Counted from the first letter of the stretch, positions 47,298-56,851 are shown. The stretch is DNA of 64,000 nucleotides from DASVHS01 sp038244815 (GCA_038244815.1 JBBRTB010000021.1:1-64000), one strand, 5' to 3'. Notes: generated by a model from the letters alone, not told the origin. Numbers and translations: made by a program.

Positions 47298-48166
47298 TCG
47301 CGCAGCTCCCGGCCGGTCAGGTGCAGGAAGACTTTCTCGAGCGACGGGGCGTGCATGCTGAGATCGCGCACGGACAGCCCTCGCGATTCCAGCGAGCGCA
47401 CGAACTCCAGGGTCTCCTCGGCGCTGTCGGTCATGTGCGTCACGCGTTTTCCGTCGGACGTCTCGATGACGACTTCGCGCTTCGTTCCGATCGTCCGCGC
47501 TACCAGCTCCTCCTTCGTGCCGATGTCGATGAGTTTCCCGTGGTCGATGACCGCGACGCGGTCGCAGAGCCGCTCGGCTTCTTCCATGTAGTGCGTCGTG
47601 TAGATGATCGATACGCCCTCGCCGCGGAGCCACTCGATCATCGCGTAGATGCGCTCGCGCGATTGCGGATCGACGCCCACGGTCGGCTCGTCGAGCAGCA
47701 GCAGCCGCGGACGATGGAGCACGCCGGCGGCCATGTTCAGCCGCCGCTTCATGCCGCCGGAAAACGACTTCACCGGATCGTTCGCGCGATCCGCCAGCGC
47801 GGACCAGCCGAGCGCGTGCTCGATGGCGTCGTCGAGCTGCTTACCCACAAGACCGAGGTAACGGCCGAAGACGAGCAGGTTTTCGCGTGCGGTGAGCAGG
47901 GGATAGAGCGCGATCTCCTGCGGCACCACGCCCGCATGCGCGCGCGCCGCGTTGTCGCCCGCCGGTGCCACGCGATCGAAGATGCGCACCTCGCCCCGAT
48001 CCGGGCGCACGCGTCCCATGATGGTGCGAACGAGCGTGCTTTTCCCCGCCCCGTTCGGCCCGAGAAGGCCGAGGATCTCGCCCTCGCGCAGGTCGAGCGA
48101 GATGCCGTCGAGAGCGAGACGTCCGTCGAACGACTTCGTGACGTTCAGGACTGTGAGTGGGGGCAC
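47294..48166 (-). CDS. ABC-2 type transporter ATP-binding protein
   Basis: A 290-residue DrrA/CcmA-like ABC ATPase. Walker A G-P-N-G-A-G-K-S-T (about 36-44), signature F-S-G-G-M-K-R-R-L (about 136-144), Walker B L-L-L-L-D-E-P-T-V-G-V-D-P (about 154-166), switch His in T-H-Y-M-E-E. The C-terminal 70 residues form the domain often found in drug and polysaccharide exporters. First gene of a two-gene exporter operon with the permease. Confidence 0.9.
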   Translation of the reverse strand: MPPLTVLNVTKSFDGRLALDGISLDLREGEILGLLGPNGAGKSTLVRTIMGRVRPDRGEVRIFDRVAPAGDNAARAHAGVVPQEIALYPLLTARENLLVFGRYLGLVGKQLDDAIEHALGWSALADRANDPVKSFSGGMKRRLNMAAGVLHRPRLLLLDEPTVGVDPQSRERIYAMIEWLRGEGVSIIYTTHYMEEAERLCDRVAVIDHGKLIDIGTKEELVARTIGTKREVVIETSDGKRVTHMTDSAEETLEFVRSLESRGLSVRDLSMHAPSLEKVFLHLTGRELRE

Positions 48167-48177
48167 TCGCCGTTATA

Positions 48178-48316
48178 CGGGTTGGAAGCTGACGGGTTGC
48201 TCGCTGGGTCGCTGGGTCGCTGGGTCGCTGGGTCGCTCTTCGGGTTGCCGGGTCGCTGGGTTGTCGGTTTCCAGTTACCGGTTACCGGTTACCGGTTCGC
48301 CCAGCACCCAGCACCG
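48178..48316. repeat. Heptamer/octamer repeat island R5
   Basis: GGGTTGG, then a run of GGGTCGCT octamers, GGGTTGCC, GGTTTCCAGTTACCGG units, GGTTCGCC, and CAGCACCCAGCACCG. Full A-B-TTCGCC-C order. It lies between the divergent ABC ATPase and hydrolase genes, so it overlaps their promoter region. Confidence 0.87.
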
Positions 48317-48388
48317 ATGGTGAACGAACGGACAAACATCGCTCACCTCGTGCACCTCCATAGCCGGTTTGTGCGAAATTGCTTGGGT

Positions 48389-49279
48389 ATGCGGAAGACA
48401 GTGGTGTTGGCTCTTTGCCTGACGGCCTCGACGGTTTTCGCGCAAACCGTATCCCTTCCGCCGTATGACTCGCAGAACGGCATTTCGCGTTACGCCGCGA
48501 AGGAAGAGTACGAGCGCGCGGCACACGATGTGCGCTTCGAGCTGCGCAAAGTCGCGTATTCGAGCGACGGGCTCAGGGTATACGCATATGTTTATTCACC
48601 ACGCAGACATATGACGACATTGCCTGTCGTCATATACAACCGTGGGAGCTTCGTGCGGGACGAGTTCGCCGCTGAGCTCATCGCGACATTCCACCGTCTG
48701 GGGGAGGCCGGTTTCATCGTCGTTGCCCCGATGTACCGGCAGAGCGGCGGGGGCGACGGCCACGACGAGATGGGCGGTGCCGACGTCGACGACCTGATGA
48801 ACGTGGCGAAGCTGGTGCCGGCGATCGAGGGTGCCGATCCGGCGAACGTGTTCCTCTATGGCCAGTCTCGCGGCGGAATGATGGTCTACCAGGCCATGCG
48901 GGATGGTTTTCCCGCTCGCGCTGCGGCGGTCTTCGGCGGCTTCACCGACCTGCACGCGATGCTGGCCGCGTCGCCGCAGCTGATGGCGCTGGCCACGAAA
49001 ATCTGGCCCGATTACGCGACCAATGCTGCCGCGATCGAAGCGCGACGTTCGGCTCTGGCTTGGCCGGACAAGCTCGGCATTCCCATCCTAATCATGCATG
49101 GCGGCCAGGACAAGGACGTCGATCCAGCGCAGTCGCTCGCTCTCGCCCAGAAACTCCAGGCCCTCGGTAAAGAGTACGAGCTCGTCGTCCACGCCGGCTC
49201 GAACCACGTGCTGAGCGATTGGCGCGTGCAGCGCGACGCTCTGGCTGTGGATTGGTTTCGCACACACGCGAAGTCGTAA
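48389..49279 (+). CDS. Secreted alpha/beta hydrolase (dipeptidyl-peptidase/dienelactone-hydrolase-like)
   Basis: A 296-residue exported serine hydrolase: signal peptide (about 1-19, ending F-A-Q-T), a prolyl-oligopeptidase-like entry strand (K-V-A-Y-S-S-D-G-L-R-V-Y-A-Y-V-Y-S-P), nucleophile in G-Q-S-R-G-G (about residue 160), acid in G-G-Q-D-K-D-V-D-P (about 247), and His in G-S-N-H-V-L (about 275). The length lacks a beta-propeller, so it resembles the free catalytic domain of S9 peptidases. Substrate unknown. ATG 48389 gives the signal peptide; the very long open frame upstream is a shadow of the ABC ATPase. Confidence 0.82.
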   Translation: MRKTVVLALCLTASTVFAQTVSLPPYDSQNGISRYAAKEEYERAAHDVRFELRKVAYSSDGLRVYAYVYSPRRHMTTLPVVIYNRGSFVRDEFAAELIATFHRLGEAGFIVVAPMYRQSGGGDGHDEMGGADVDDLMNVAKLVPAIEGADPANVFLYGQSRGGMMVYQAMRDGFPARAAAVFGGFTDLHAMLAASPQLMALATKIWPDYATNAAAIEARRSALAWPDKLGIPILIMHGGQDKDVDPAQSLALAQKLQALGKEYELVVHAGSNHVLSDWRVQRDALAVDWFRTHAKS

Positions 49280-49485
49280 TACGGGTCGCTGGGTCGCTCT
49301 TCGGGTCGCTGGGTCGCTCTTCGGGTCGCTGGGTCGCTGGGTCGCTGGGTCGCTCGGTTACCAGTTACCAGTTACCAGTTACCGGTAACTTCTTCGCCGA
49401 GCACCGAGCACCGAGCACCGAGCACCGAGCACCGAGCACCGAGCACCGAGCACCGAGCACCCAGCGCCCAGCACCGAGCCTCCGT
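49280..49485. repeat. Heptamer/octamer repeat island R6 (longest, cleanest)
   Basis: Alternating GGGTCGCT and GGGTCGCTCTTC units, then CGGTTACC followed by three AGTTACC heptamers, GGTAAC, TTCTTCGCC, and about nine CGAGCAC heptamers ending in CCAGCGCCCAGCACCGAGCC. This is the reference copy of the A-B-TTCGCC-C composite, between the convergent hydrolase and NYN genes. Confidence 0.9.
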
Positions 49486-50313
49486 TCAAGCCGCTGGCTG
49501 CGCGAAACCCGTGATCACGTACGACCCCGACTTGAGGTCTTTCTTGATCTTGATGATCTCTTTCTTCTGAGCGTCCTCGAGCAGGTCGCTGAACGTGTCG
49601 TAACCGTAGTACTCCTCATTGAACGTCGGCTTCTTGCGCTGCATGGTCTGCTTGACCATGGATCCCCACAGGATCTCTTTGTTCTCGCGCATCAAGGCCT
49701 TGATCGAGTCGATGAGCAGTTTGAACACCTCGCCCTGCTTCTTGTCCTTGAAGGCCACCGACGGTACTTTCTGCACGACGCGCACGAGATCCTCGTAAAA
49801 GATGAACTCGTCACAGTTGTCGATGAGCAGGTCGGACGAGGAGTTCTTCACCCCGCAGCCGATGACGTACTTGTCGTTCTCTTTCAGCTTCGAGACGAGC
49901 GGGGAGAAATCGGAGTCCCCCGAGGCCACCACGAAGAGGTTGATGTGCTCCTTCGAGTAGCACATGTCCATGGCGTCCACAGCCATACGGATGTCGGCCG
50001 AGTTCTTGCCTGAATAGGCCCGGCCGGGGATCTCGATCAGCTCGATCGCCGCCTCGTGCAGCTCCCGCTTGTAGTCAGGAAACTTGTCCCAGTCGCAATA
50101 CGCGCGTTTGACGACGATCTTTCCCTTCTCGAGCAGTCGCTCCAGGAGGAGACTCACTTCGAACTTCTTGTGCTTGGCGTCGGTGACGCCGATGGCGATG
50201 TTCTCGAAATCGATGAAAAGGGCGATTCTGCTTTCACTCATGCCGCGGTTTGAAGGTCCGGCTCCAATATCTGATTCGTCGCCTTCGTTATCGAAGGCGG
50301 GCTTACGTGCCAT
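49486..50313 (-). CDS. NYN-domain (PIN-like) protein with C-terminal OST-HTH/LOTUS domain
   Basis: A 275-residue protein. The NYN domain (about 28-175) has the acidic residues of the PIN-like fold: F-I-D-F-E-N (about 33-38), D-I-R-M-A-V-D-A-M-D (about 105-114), and S-G-D-S-D-F-S-P-L-V (about 131-140), so metal-dependent RNA cleavage is likely. Residues about 195-270 (F-K-L-L-I-D-S-I, W-G-S-M-V-K-Q-T, F-S-D-L-L-E-D-A) fit an OST-HTH/LOTUS RNA-binding domain. The pairing occurs in bacterial proteins related to eukaryotic Limkain/OSKAR-type modules; no bacterial substrate is known to me. The start could be ATG 50241 (M-S-E-S-R) instead. Confidence 0.82.
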   Translation of the reverse strand: MARKPAFDNEGDESDIGAGPSNRGMSESRIALFIDFENIAIGVTDAKHKKFEVSLLLERLLEKGKIVVKRAYCDWDKFPDYKRELHEAAIELIEIPGRAYSGKNSADIRMAVDAMDMCYSKEHINLFVVASGDSDFSPLVSKLKENDKYVIGCGVKNSSSDLLIDNCDEFIFYEDLVRVVQKVPSVAFKDKKQGEVFKLLIDSIKALMRENKEILWGSMVKQTMQRKKPTFNEEYYGYDTFSDLLEDAQKKEIIKIKKDLKSGSYVITGFAQPAA

Positions 50314-50339
50314 GGCGGGAGTCTAGCACTCACATCGAT

Positions 50340-53300
50340 ATGCCAGACCGGAACTCCATTACGATGCCGCACGTGAATCCTGACTTACTGCGCGAGCGGT
50401 TGCTGGAAGGGATCACCCAGGCCATCGTGGCAAGCGACCTCGACGGGAGGGTCATCTACTGGAATCGTCTGGCGCAGACGCTCTTCGGCCATACCGCCGA
50501 GGACGCTGCCGGCAAACTGGTGACCGAGTTGCTCCCGGTCGCGTCCGGAATGATCGAGTCGCCGCTCCTCGACGACCGGGGCCAGCGCGTGGGAACGATC
50601 CATGTGGCACCGGCGGAGGCGCGTGAGGCGCGACTGCAGGCAGCCATGACCCAGGCCGGAAAGATCGCCCTCAGCTCGGCCAGTCTCGCGTTCATGTTCG
50701 AGCAGACCGCTCGCATCGTTCACGAAATCCTCGACACGGAATTGTGCGGGATCTTCAAGCGCGCTGGCGAGTGCCTTCTGCTCGTCGGTGGAGAGGGATT
50801 TCGCAATGGCGCGATCGGATCGGTCCAGAAGTTTTGCTCGCCGCAGTCGCAGGCCGAGCACACCATCCAGGTGCGCCAGCCGGTCATCGCTTCGGACCTG
50901 AGAGAGGAGAGGCGCTTCACGCCTTCGGACATCCTGGTCGCCGAGGGAGTCACCAGCGCGTTGACCGTCGTGATCGACGGTCCCGACGACACACCGTGGG
51001 GAGTTCTCGGCGCGTACACCAGGGCTCGCCGCGATTTCGACCCGGCCGATGTCGATTTCCTGGGCGCGCTCGGATCGACGCTGGGGCAGGCCATCGAGCA
51101 CCGCCGTGCCGAGGTGGAGTTGCGCGTGCGCTCGTTGCAGCAGAGCGCGATCGCGGAGCTCGGACACTACGTGCTCACCTCCGAAGTCGACCAGAAGACC
51201 CTGGAGCGGGCCTGCGAGCTGGCGATGTCGGGACTGGGCGTCGAGTTCGCGCAATACCTGCAGAGCGATGACGACGGCCAGTCGCTCCGCTTCCGTGCCG
51301 GCCAGGCCTGGCTCGCTCCTCCCGACACGATCCCCATGGATGCATCGCAGGCCGGCTATGCCATGCGCACCAGCCGGCCGGTGGTCATTGCCGACTACCT
51401 TTCCGAAACGCGCTTCGACACCACCAGGCTTTTCACGAACCACGGCATCCGCAGCGGCATCGCCGTTCCGGTGATCGGGCGCTCGAGAAAGTTCGGTGTG
51501 ATCACCGCGCAGACCCGCTTCCTCAAGGTGTTCAACGCCGCCGACGTGCACTTCATGGAATCGATGGCGGCGGTGTTCGCCGCCGCGCTCACGCGCGAGG
51601 TCGGCCGGCACGAGCTCGTCGAGTCGGAGGCACGCTACCGGAGCGTCGTGGACGGGGCATCCGAAGTCATCTTCAGCGTGACGCCGGCCGGCGTGATCAC
51701 CTCGCTCAATCCGGCCTTCGAAGTCATCACCGGCTGGCGATGCGACGAGTGGATCGGCCGCCGTTTCGACGGGCTGGTCGTGCCGGAGACCCTTCCGGCG
51801 ACGCAGGAGCTGTTCGCCTCGATCCTTCGCGAGCCGCGGCCGGTGCGCGCGGAGGTGCGCGTCATCGGAAAACAGAGAGGGGAGATCCTCCTGACCGCCA
51901 CCGTGTCGCCGAAGATTCAGAATGCCGAAGTCATCGAGGTCTACGGATTTGCGCGCGACGTTACCGACGAGCGCAGGCTGGAAGCCGAGCGCAACCGCGT
52001 CACCCGCGATCTTCAGCTCATCCTCGATTCGACCGACGAGGGCGTTTACGCAACCGACGTCGATGGCCGTTCCACGCTCGTGAACCGCTCGGCTGCGAAG
52101 CTGCTCGGAGCATCACCGGACTGGTTGATCGGCGCGGACATTCACGCCATCGTTCATCCGAAGTCCCCGGCCGCATCGCCGGAGCAGGGGGAGGCCTGCG
52201 CCGTCATCGATGTTCTGCAGAGCGGCAGGAGCCACTCGTCGCGCGATGACATCTTCTGCCGCGCCGACGGTACGGCGTTTCCGGTCGAGTTCACCGTCTC
52301 ACCGATCATCGACGGTGGCGCGATCATCGGCTCCGTGGTGGCTTTCAACGATATCAGCGTGCGCCGCAAGCTGGAGTCGAAGCTCGATCAGGCCAATCGT
52401 CTCTCCAGCCTGGGCCGTCTGGCCGCCACGGTCGCTCATGAATTCAACAACGTGCTCATGGGGATCTCTCCGTTTGCAGAGGTGCTGCGCCGGGAATCGC
52501 TCGGCGAGCGGGCCCGGGCCGCGGTCGACCAGATCACCCGTTCGGTCAAGCGAGGCAAGCGGATCACCGAGGACATCCTCCGTTTCACGCAGCCGTCGGA
52601 GCCGGTGCTGGTGTCGTTCGATGGAGCGGCGTGGCTGCAGGCCATGGCCGTGGAGGCCCGGTCGGTGATCGGCCCGAAATACACGATCGATGTCGATGTG
52701 AGGGATGAGAATCTGGCGGTCGCCGGCGACGTCGGTCAGTTGCATCAGAGCTTCATCAACCTGATTCTCAACGCCCGCGACGCCATGGCTGGAGGCGGGC
52801 GGATCCGTATCGGCCTGGCCCGGCTGGCCGATGAGCGCTACGACTTTGCGGGCGTCGAGCGCCCCGAGCGCTTCGCGCATTTCACCGTCGAGGACAGCGG
52901 TCATGGCATGTCGCCGGAGACGCTGCGACACATCTTTGAGCCCCTGTTCACCATGAAAAAGAACGGGACCGGCCTGGGACTCTCCGTGGCCCGGCACGTC
53001 GTCACGCGTCACGGCGGAGAGATCTTCGTCGACAGCACGATCGGTGCGGGAACAAAGTTTCATCTCCTCATTCCGCTGGCGCCGGAGCAGGACGTTCCGC
53101 TGACAACCGGCACGGCCGCTGAGACGCCGGCGCCCGTGCGCCGCTTCAGCAGGGTGCTGCTGGTCGAGGACGAACGCCCGGTCTCGGCCGGACTGGCGGC
53201 GCTGCTGGAGCTCGAGGGCATCGAGTCGAAGATCGTGGAGCTGGGACGCGACGTGCTTCCGGCCATCATGGAGTGGGGTCCGCACGCCATCGTGCTCGAC

Positions 53301-53501
53301 ATCGGACTTCCCGACATCGACGGAACGAAGGTTTTCGAAGCGATTGCCCGGGCCTATCCCCGGATGCCTGTCGTGTTTTCCTCGGGTCACGGCGATGAGT
53401 CGCAGCTCGAGCAGCAGACTGCCCGTCCTCACGTGGCCTTTCTGCTCAAGCCCTACGACATCGACACGCTCCTTGCCGCGCTCGACCGCGTGGTAACGTG
53501 A
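50340..53501 (+). CDS. Multi-sensor hybrid histidine kinase with receiver domain
   Basis: A 1053-residue soluble kinase. In order: PAS (about 10-100), GAF (about 110-275), GAF (about 290-440), PAS (about 450-570), PAS (about 575-690), HisKA with V-A-H-E-F-N-N-V-L (His about 706), HATPase with N-L-I-L-N-A-R-D-A and G-T-G-L-G-L-S, and a C-terminal receiver (V-L-L-V-E-D-E, phospho-Asp in I-V-L-D-I-G-L-P-D, K-P-Y). The E-F-N-N box is of the NtrB-like HisKA class. No transmembrane helices. The partner is not encoded nearby. ATG 50340 is chosen, since the frame upstream covers the divergent NYN gene. Confidence 0.88.
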   Translation: MPDRNSITMPHVNPDLLRERLLEGITQAIVASDLDGRVIYWNRLAQTLFGHTAEDAAGKLVTELLPVASGMIESPLLDDRGQRVGTIHVAPAEAREARLQAAMTQAGKIALSSASLAFMFEQTARIVHEILDTELCGIFKRAGECLLLVGGEGFRNGAIGSVQKFCSPQSQAEHTIQVRQPVIASDLREERRFTPSDILVAEGVTSALTVVIDGPDDTPWGVLGAYTRARRDFDPADVDFLGALGSTLGQAIEHRRAEVELRVRSLQQSAIAELGHYVLTSEVDQKTLERACELAMSGLGVEFAQYLQSDDDGQSLRFRAGQAWLAPPDTIPMDASQAGYAMRTSRPVVIADYLSETRFDTTRLFTNHGIRSGIAVPVIGRSRKFGVITAQTRFLKVFNAADVHFMESMAAVFAAALTREVGRHELVESEARYRSVVDGASEVIFSVTPAGVITSLNPAFEVITGWRCDEWIGRRFDGLVVPETLPATQELFASILREPRPVRAEVRVIGKQRGEILLTATVSPKIQNAEVIEVYGFARDVTDERRLEAERNRVTRDLQLILDSTDEGVYATDVDGRSTLVNRSAAKLLGASPDWLIGADIHAIVHPKSPAASPEQGEACAVIDVLQSGRSHSSRDDIFCRADGTAFPVEFTVSPIIDGGAIIGSVVAFNDISVRRKLESKLDQANRLSSLGRLAATVAHEFNNVLMGISPFAEVLRRESLGERARAAVDQITRSVKRGKRITEDILRFTQPSEPVLVSFDGAAWLQAMAVEARSVIGPKYTIDVDVRDENLAVAGDVGQLHQSFINLILNARDAMAGGGRIRIGLARLADERYDFAGVERPERFAHFTVEDSGHGMSPETLRHIFEPLFTMKKNGTGLGLSVARHVVTRHGGEIFVDSTIGAGTKFHLLIPLAPEQDVPLTTGTAAETPAPVRRFSRVLLVEDERPVSAGLAALLELEGIESKIVELGRDVLPAIMEWGPHAIVLDIGLPDIDGTKVFEAIARAYPRMPVVFSSGHGDESQLEQQTARPHVAFLLKPYDIDTLLAALDRVVT

Positions 53502-53508
53502 CGCGCGT

Positions 53509-54462
53509 TTGCGCCGCTACGTCGCTCTCGCGCGTCCGTTCACGCTTCTGCCGCCGCTGTTCGGGATCATCTCCGGCGCGGTGTGCGCGTGGGGCTCCGC
53601 ACACAATCCAGATCCGTTGCGGCAGCTCACCGCCTCGGTCGTCCTCACCGTGGCCCTGGGCTCGCTCTGCGCGTCGTTCCTGAACGCGGCGAACAACTCC
53701 CTCAACCAGATCTACGATCTCGAGATCGACCGCATCAACAAACCGCGGCGGCCGCTCGTGACGGGGGAGGTGTCGCGCCGTGGTGCCTGGATCTTCACCT
53801 GGGTGATGTACGCGCTCGGCCTCGTTCCGACGTGGTGGGTGGTGGTCTATCCGTTCACGACCTGGCGCGCGAAGTTTCTGGCGCCGCTCGGCGCGCACGA
53901 GACGTTCTTCATCTACCTGGTCGCCTTCGTCTCCACCTTCATCTACTCCGTGCCTGCGTTCGGCCGCACCAAGGCCCATCCCATCGGCGCGAACCTGACC
54001 ATCGCCATCCCACGCGGGTGTCTGCTCAAGGTGGCCGGCTGGACGATGGTGGCGCGCGCTACCGTGGCCGAGCCGTGGTTCATCGGCGCCATCTTCATGT
54101 TCTTCCTGCTCGGCGCCGCGTCGACGAAAGACTTCAGCGACATCGAGGGCGACCGCGCCGGAGGATGCCGCACGCTGCCGATCCGCTACGGCGTCCGCCG
54201 CGCCGCGTGGATGATCGCCCCCTTCTTCGTCTTCCCCTGGCTGCTGATGCCGCTCGGTGCCCATCTGGGGATCCTCACCGGCAATCACCTGGCACTGACC
54301 ATCCTCGGCTTCGCGCTCGCGGGATGGGGCGTCTACACCGTCTGGCTCATCGTGCGCAATCCCGACGAGCTGACTTCCACCGAGAACCATCCCTCGTGGC
54401 GCCACATGTACCTCATGATGATGGGCGCGCAGATCGGTTTCGCCGTGGCCTACCTCCTGTAG
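53509..54462 (+). CDS. UbiA-family prenyltransferase
   Basis: A 317-residue membrane prenyltransferase with about eight to nine helices. The first Asp-rich motif is in N-N-S-L-N-Q-I-Y-D-L-E-I-D-R-I-N-K-P-R-R-P-L (about 62-83) and the second in K-D-F-S-D-I-E-G-D-R (about 205-214). The spacing is like the chlorophyll synthase/geranylgeranylglyceryl-phosphate synthase branch rather than UbiA proper. Substrate is open: a quinone, a lipid, or a carotenoid-like precursor. TTG 53509 is seven bases after the kinase stop, with no strong ribosome site, so translation may be coupled. Confidence 0.82.
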   Translation: MRRYVALARPFTLLPPLFGIISGAVCAWGSAHNPDPLRQLTASVVLTVALGSLCASFLNAANNSLNQIYDLEIDRINKPRRPLVTGEVSRRGAWIFTWVMYALGLVPTWWVVVYPFTTWRAKFLAPLGAHETFFIYLVAFVSTFIYSVPAFGRTKAHPIGANLTIAIPRGCLLKVAGWTMVARATVAEPWFIGAIFMFFLLGAASTKDFSDIEGDRAGGCRTLPIRYGVRRAAWMIAPFFVFPWLLMPLGAHLGILTGNHLALTILGFALAGWGVYTVWLIVRNPDELTSTENHPSWRHMYLMMMGAQIGFAVAYLL

Positions 54463-54483
54463 TGGCGTATCGTATCTGCGGCG

Positions 54484-55407
54484 ATGTTGTCGTTCGATCG
54501 CGAGCTTGTCCAACTCCGCGATGAGGGTCTTCTCCGGCCGGAGATGGCCTCTCCGCTGATCTCCGGCGAGCGCGGGGAGATCGTTTCGATCCATGCCGAA
54601 GTGCGCGTGATGGCGTGGATCGGCGTGATGCTGATCGTGGGCGGCGCGGGCGTGATCGTTTCGAAGAACTTCGACCGCATCGGGCCGCTGGCCATCGCCA
54701 CCGCCATCGGCGTCGCCTCGGCGGTCTGCTATCTGTGGTTCGCGATGCGACGGAAGAGCGGCCGGTCCGGCGCGCTCGATGTCTACATCCTCCTGCTGGG
54801 CGCGCTGCTTCTCAGCGCCGACACCGGCTTCATCGAGGCGCAGTGGCACCTGCTCGGCGGTGCCTGGCCGCGGCACTTTCTGCTGCTGGCGTTGATTCAC
54901 GGCGCGACCGCATATCTGTTCCGGTCGGAGGCGCTCCTGGCGCTGGCGCTGGCGGCCATCGCTTCGTGGTTCGGAATCGAGCGGACGCTCGGCACACTCT
55001 TCACGTCGAGTCATGCCCTGGCCATGCGGGCCTTTGCCTGCGCCGGAAGTCTGGCCGTGTGGCGGATGGCGAACCGCCGGCGCGAATTCGAACGCCTGTT
55101 CGATCACTTCATCGCCAATCTCGTTTTCTGGGGCGGACTGATTCTCACGTTCCAGCAGGAGACTCGTTTCGCCGGTGCCGCCATCGTCGTGATCTTCGCC
55201 GTTCTGACCACGTGGTACGGCTTCCGGCGCCGTGAAGAGCTGTTCGTGCTGTACGCCTTCGTCTACGCGGTCGTGGCCATCGACGTCGTGATCGCCGAGG
55301 CCATTGGCACGAACATCCTGGTTCTGCTGTTTCTGATCGTGTCGACGATCGGCGCGATCGTCGCCCTGTTCTGGTTGCACGGGCGGTTCGGAAAGGCCGC
55401 GGCATGA
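54484..55407 (+). CDS. DUF2157-type membrane protein
   Basis: A 307-residue protein: a short cytoplasmic N-terminus (about 1-40, with the L-R-D-E-G-L-L motif of DUF2157), then about nine hydrophobic helices. Proteins of this type are usually paired, as here, with a second membrane protein of the DUF4401 sort. Function unknown. Its stop overlaps the next ATG by four bases. Confidence 0.7.
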   Translation: MLSFDRELVQLRDEGLLRPEMASPLISGERGEIVSIHAEVRVMAWIGVMLIVGGAGVIVSKNFDRIGPLAIATAIGVASAVCYLWFAMRRKSGRSGALDVYILLLGALLLSADTGFIEAQWHLLGGAWPRHFLLLALIHGATAYLFRSEALLALALAAIASWFGIERTLGTLFTSSHALAMRAFACAGSLAVWRMANRRREFERLFDHFIANLVFWGGLILTFQQETRFAGAAIVVIFAVLTTWYGFRRREELFVLYAFVYAVVAIDVVIAEAIGTNILVLLFLIVSTIGAIVALFWLHGRFGKAAA

Positions 55408-56414
55408 ACGTCGCCGAAGAGCGGGCCGTGGTGCTGGCGCGCCGCGTTCGCGGCTGGGAGCTTCCGGACGCGGAGCGGGCTGCGATCGAGAAGCGGCTGG
55501 CCACTCGATGGAAGAGCAGCGGCATGCTCGCTTCGGCGGTGTTCTTCGTGCTGACGCTCGTGGTTGTCGGGGCTTTCTACGGGTTTTGCGCTCTGATACA
55601 CATCCCCAACGGGTGGGTGACGGCGGTTGTCTCGCTTTCGGTGGCGGAGACACTCATCCGCCGGCTGCATTTCTTCGGGACGGGCGTGGAGTCGGCGCTC
55701 TGGCTCGGCGGTCTGCTGGCCGCGATCTTTGGTTTAGGGAGTGAAGGAAAGCCGGAAGGATTGCTGCTGATCGCGGCAGCCTTTCTCATCGCCGGTGCGC
55801 GCGTGCGCAACCCCTTCATCGCCGCGCCCGGCCTGGTGTTCGTTATCTCTTACCTGGGCCTGAAGCACTGGTTCATGGCGGCTCTCGTTGCCGGAATCGC
55901 GCTCGCGGTCATCGCGCTGGCGCTGCTCGCGCGAACCTGGCAACGACCGTCGACGGAGATGATGCTGATCATCACCCTGATGGTCGCTCCGGTGACCGGC
56001 GCGGTCTGGAGCAATGGACACACATCGGTTGCCTGGTTCGCTCTCTACGCCGCGCTGGCCTTTGCGGAGCTCGTGTTTGGCGTGGCCCGCCGTCACCGCG
56101 GAGCCCTCGTCGGCTCGGCCGTCTCGCTGGTCACGGCGCTGTTCGTCGCGCGCGCGACGTTCGATTTCCTGTCGATCGAATGGAAGCTGATCGCCGGCGG
56201 CGCGGTGCTGTTCGCGGCCAGCCTGGCCATCGAGCGCGCGCTTCGTGGCAGGACGCGCGGATTCGTGATCACGCCGGTGAAGAGCGCGTTCGAAGAAGCG
56301 GTGCGGATCTTCGGCTCCGCGGCATTCAGCCCGCAGACCGGGCCGCATGCAACCGAACCACCGATCGGGGGCGGCGGGCAATTCGGCGGCGCCGGATCGT
56401 CGGGCAGCTTCTGA
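55404..56414 (+). CDS. Polytopic membrane protein, DUF4401-like
   Basis: A 336-residue protein with a soluble N-terminus (about 1-38) and about ten hydrophobic helices. After the last helix there is a cytoplasmic or periplasmic tail of about 55 residues, ending in a glycine-rich G-G-G-G-Q-F-G-G-A-G-S-S-G-S-F. Starts at ATG 55404, overlapping the DUF2157 stop (ATGA). It is the partner of that gene and has no assigned role. Confidence 0.65.
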   Translation: MNVAEERAVVLARRVRGWELPDAERAAIEKRLATRWKSSGMLASAVFFVLTLVVVGAFYGFCALIHIPNGWVTAVVSLSVAETLIRRLHFFGTGVESALWLGGLLAAIFGLGSEGKPEGLLLIAAAFLIAGARVRNPFIAAPGLVFVISYLGLKHWFMAALVAGIALAVIALALLARTWQRPSTEMMLIITLMVAPVTGAVWSNGHTSVAWFALYAALAFAELVFGVARRHRGALVGSAVSLVTALFVARATFDFLSIEWKLIAGGAVLFAASLAIERALRGRTRGFVITPVKSAFEEAVRIFGSAAFSPQTGPHATEPPIGGGGQFGGAGSSGSF

Positions 56415-56773
56415 ACTTGTGCACGGTTCCACGTGCCACAGCGCCTGGGCAGGTGGCGGAAAACCGGGAAACCCGATGACCCGGCAGCCCGGCAACCCGT
56501 TTTCCGCAGCGCCATCCCACGCGCCGCAGTCTCGCCGTTTTTCTGCGGCCGCGTCTGCTTAACGGCTTCGGAAAAGCTCCGCAAAACCCGATGAAATTTG
56601 ACGCCTTCGGAAGTGTGCAAAACATGCGGAAAAGGCGCTGAAAACCTGCGGATTGGCGGTGCAGAAGCCTGCGGAATTCCTGTCGAGAAGCAGTGGATTG
56701 CCGGTGGAAATACGCCAGTTTCGAGCTTCGCTCACCTGTGGCCTAACTATGGTAAATACGAATACTTACGCTC

Positions 56774-56808
56774 GATCTTGTGTTGTGAAACGACGCGACC
56801 ACAAGATC
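56774..56808. promoter_or_regulatory. Inverted repeat just upstream of the nrdJ-leader promoter
   Basis: GATCTTGTG (56774-56782) and CACAAGATC (56800-56808) form a perfect 9-bp inverted repeat with a 17-base spacer, 14 bases before the -35 box. It could be an activator or repressor site. It does not resemble an NrdR box. Confidence 0.45.
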
Positions 56809-56822
56809 TGGTGGGCCTTTGC

Positions 56823-56851
56823 TTGACATCCATGGAACGGGGGCGTAGCTT
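56823..56851 (+). promoter_or_regulatory. Sigma70-like promoter of the small ORF/nrdJ transcript
   Basis: TTGACA (56823-56828), 17-base spacer, TAGCTT (56846-56851). The -35 is perfect and the spacing optimal. The ribosome site of the small ORF follows about 30 bases later. Confidence 0.65.

Noticed and set aside
47321..49279. 652-codon frame covering the ABC ATPase antisense and the hydrolase
   Set aside because: Only the last 296 codons are real; the first part is antisense of the ATPase and repeat island, and the hydrolase has its own signal peptide at 48389.
49280..49485. CRISPR-like array
   Set aside because: Units are 7-8 bp and contiguous, with no unique 25-40 bp spacers and no cas genes; it is a tandem short-repeat island.
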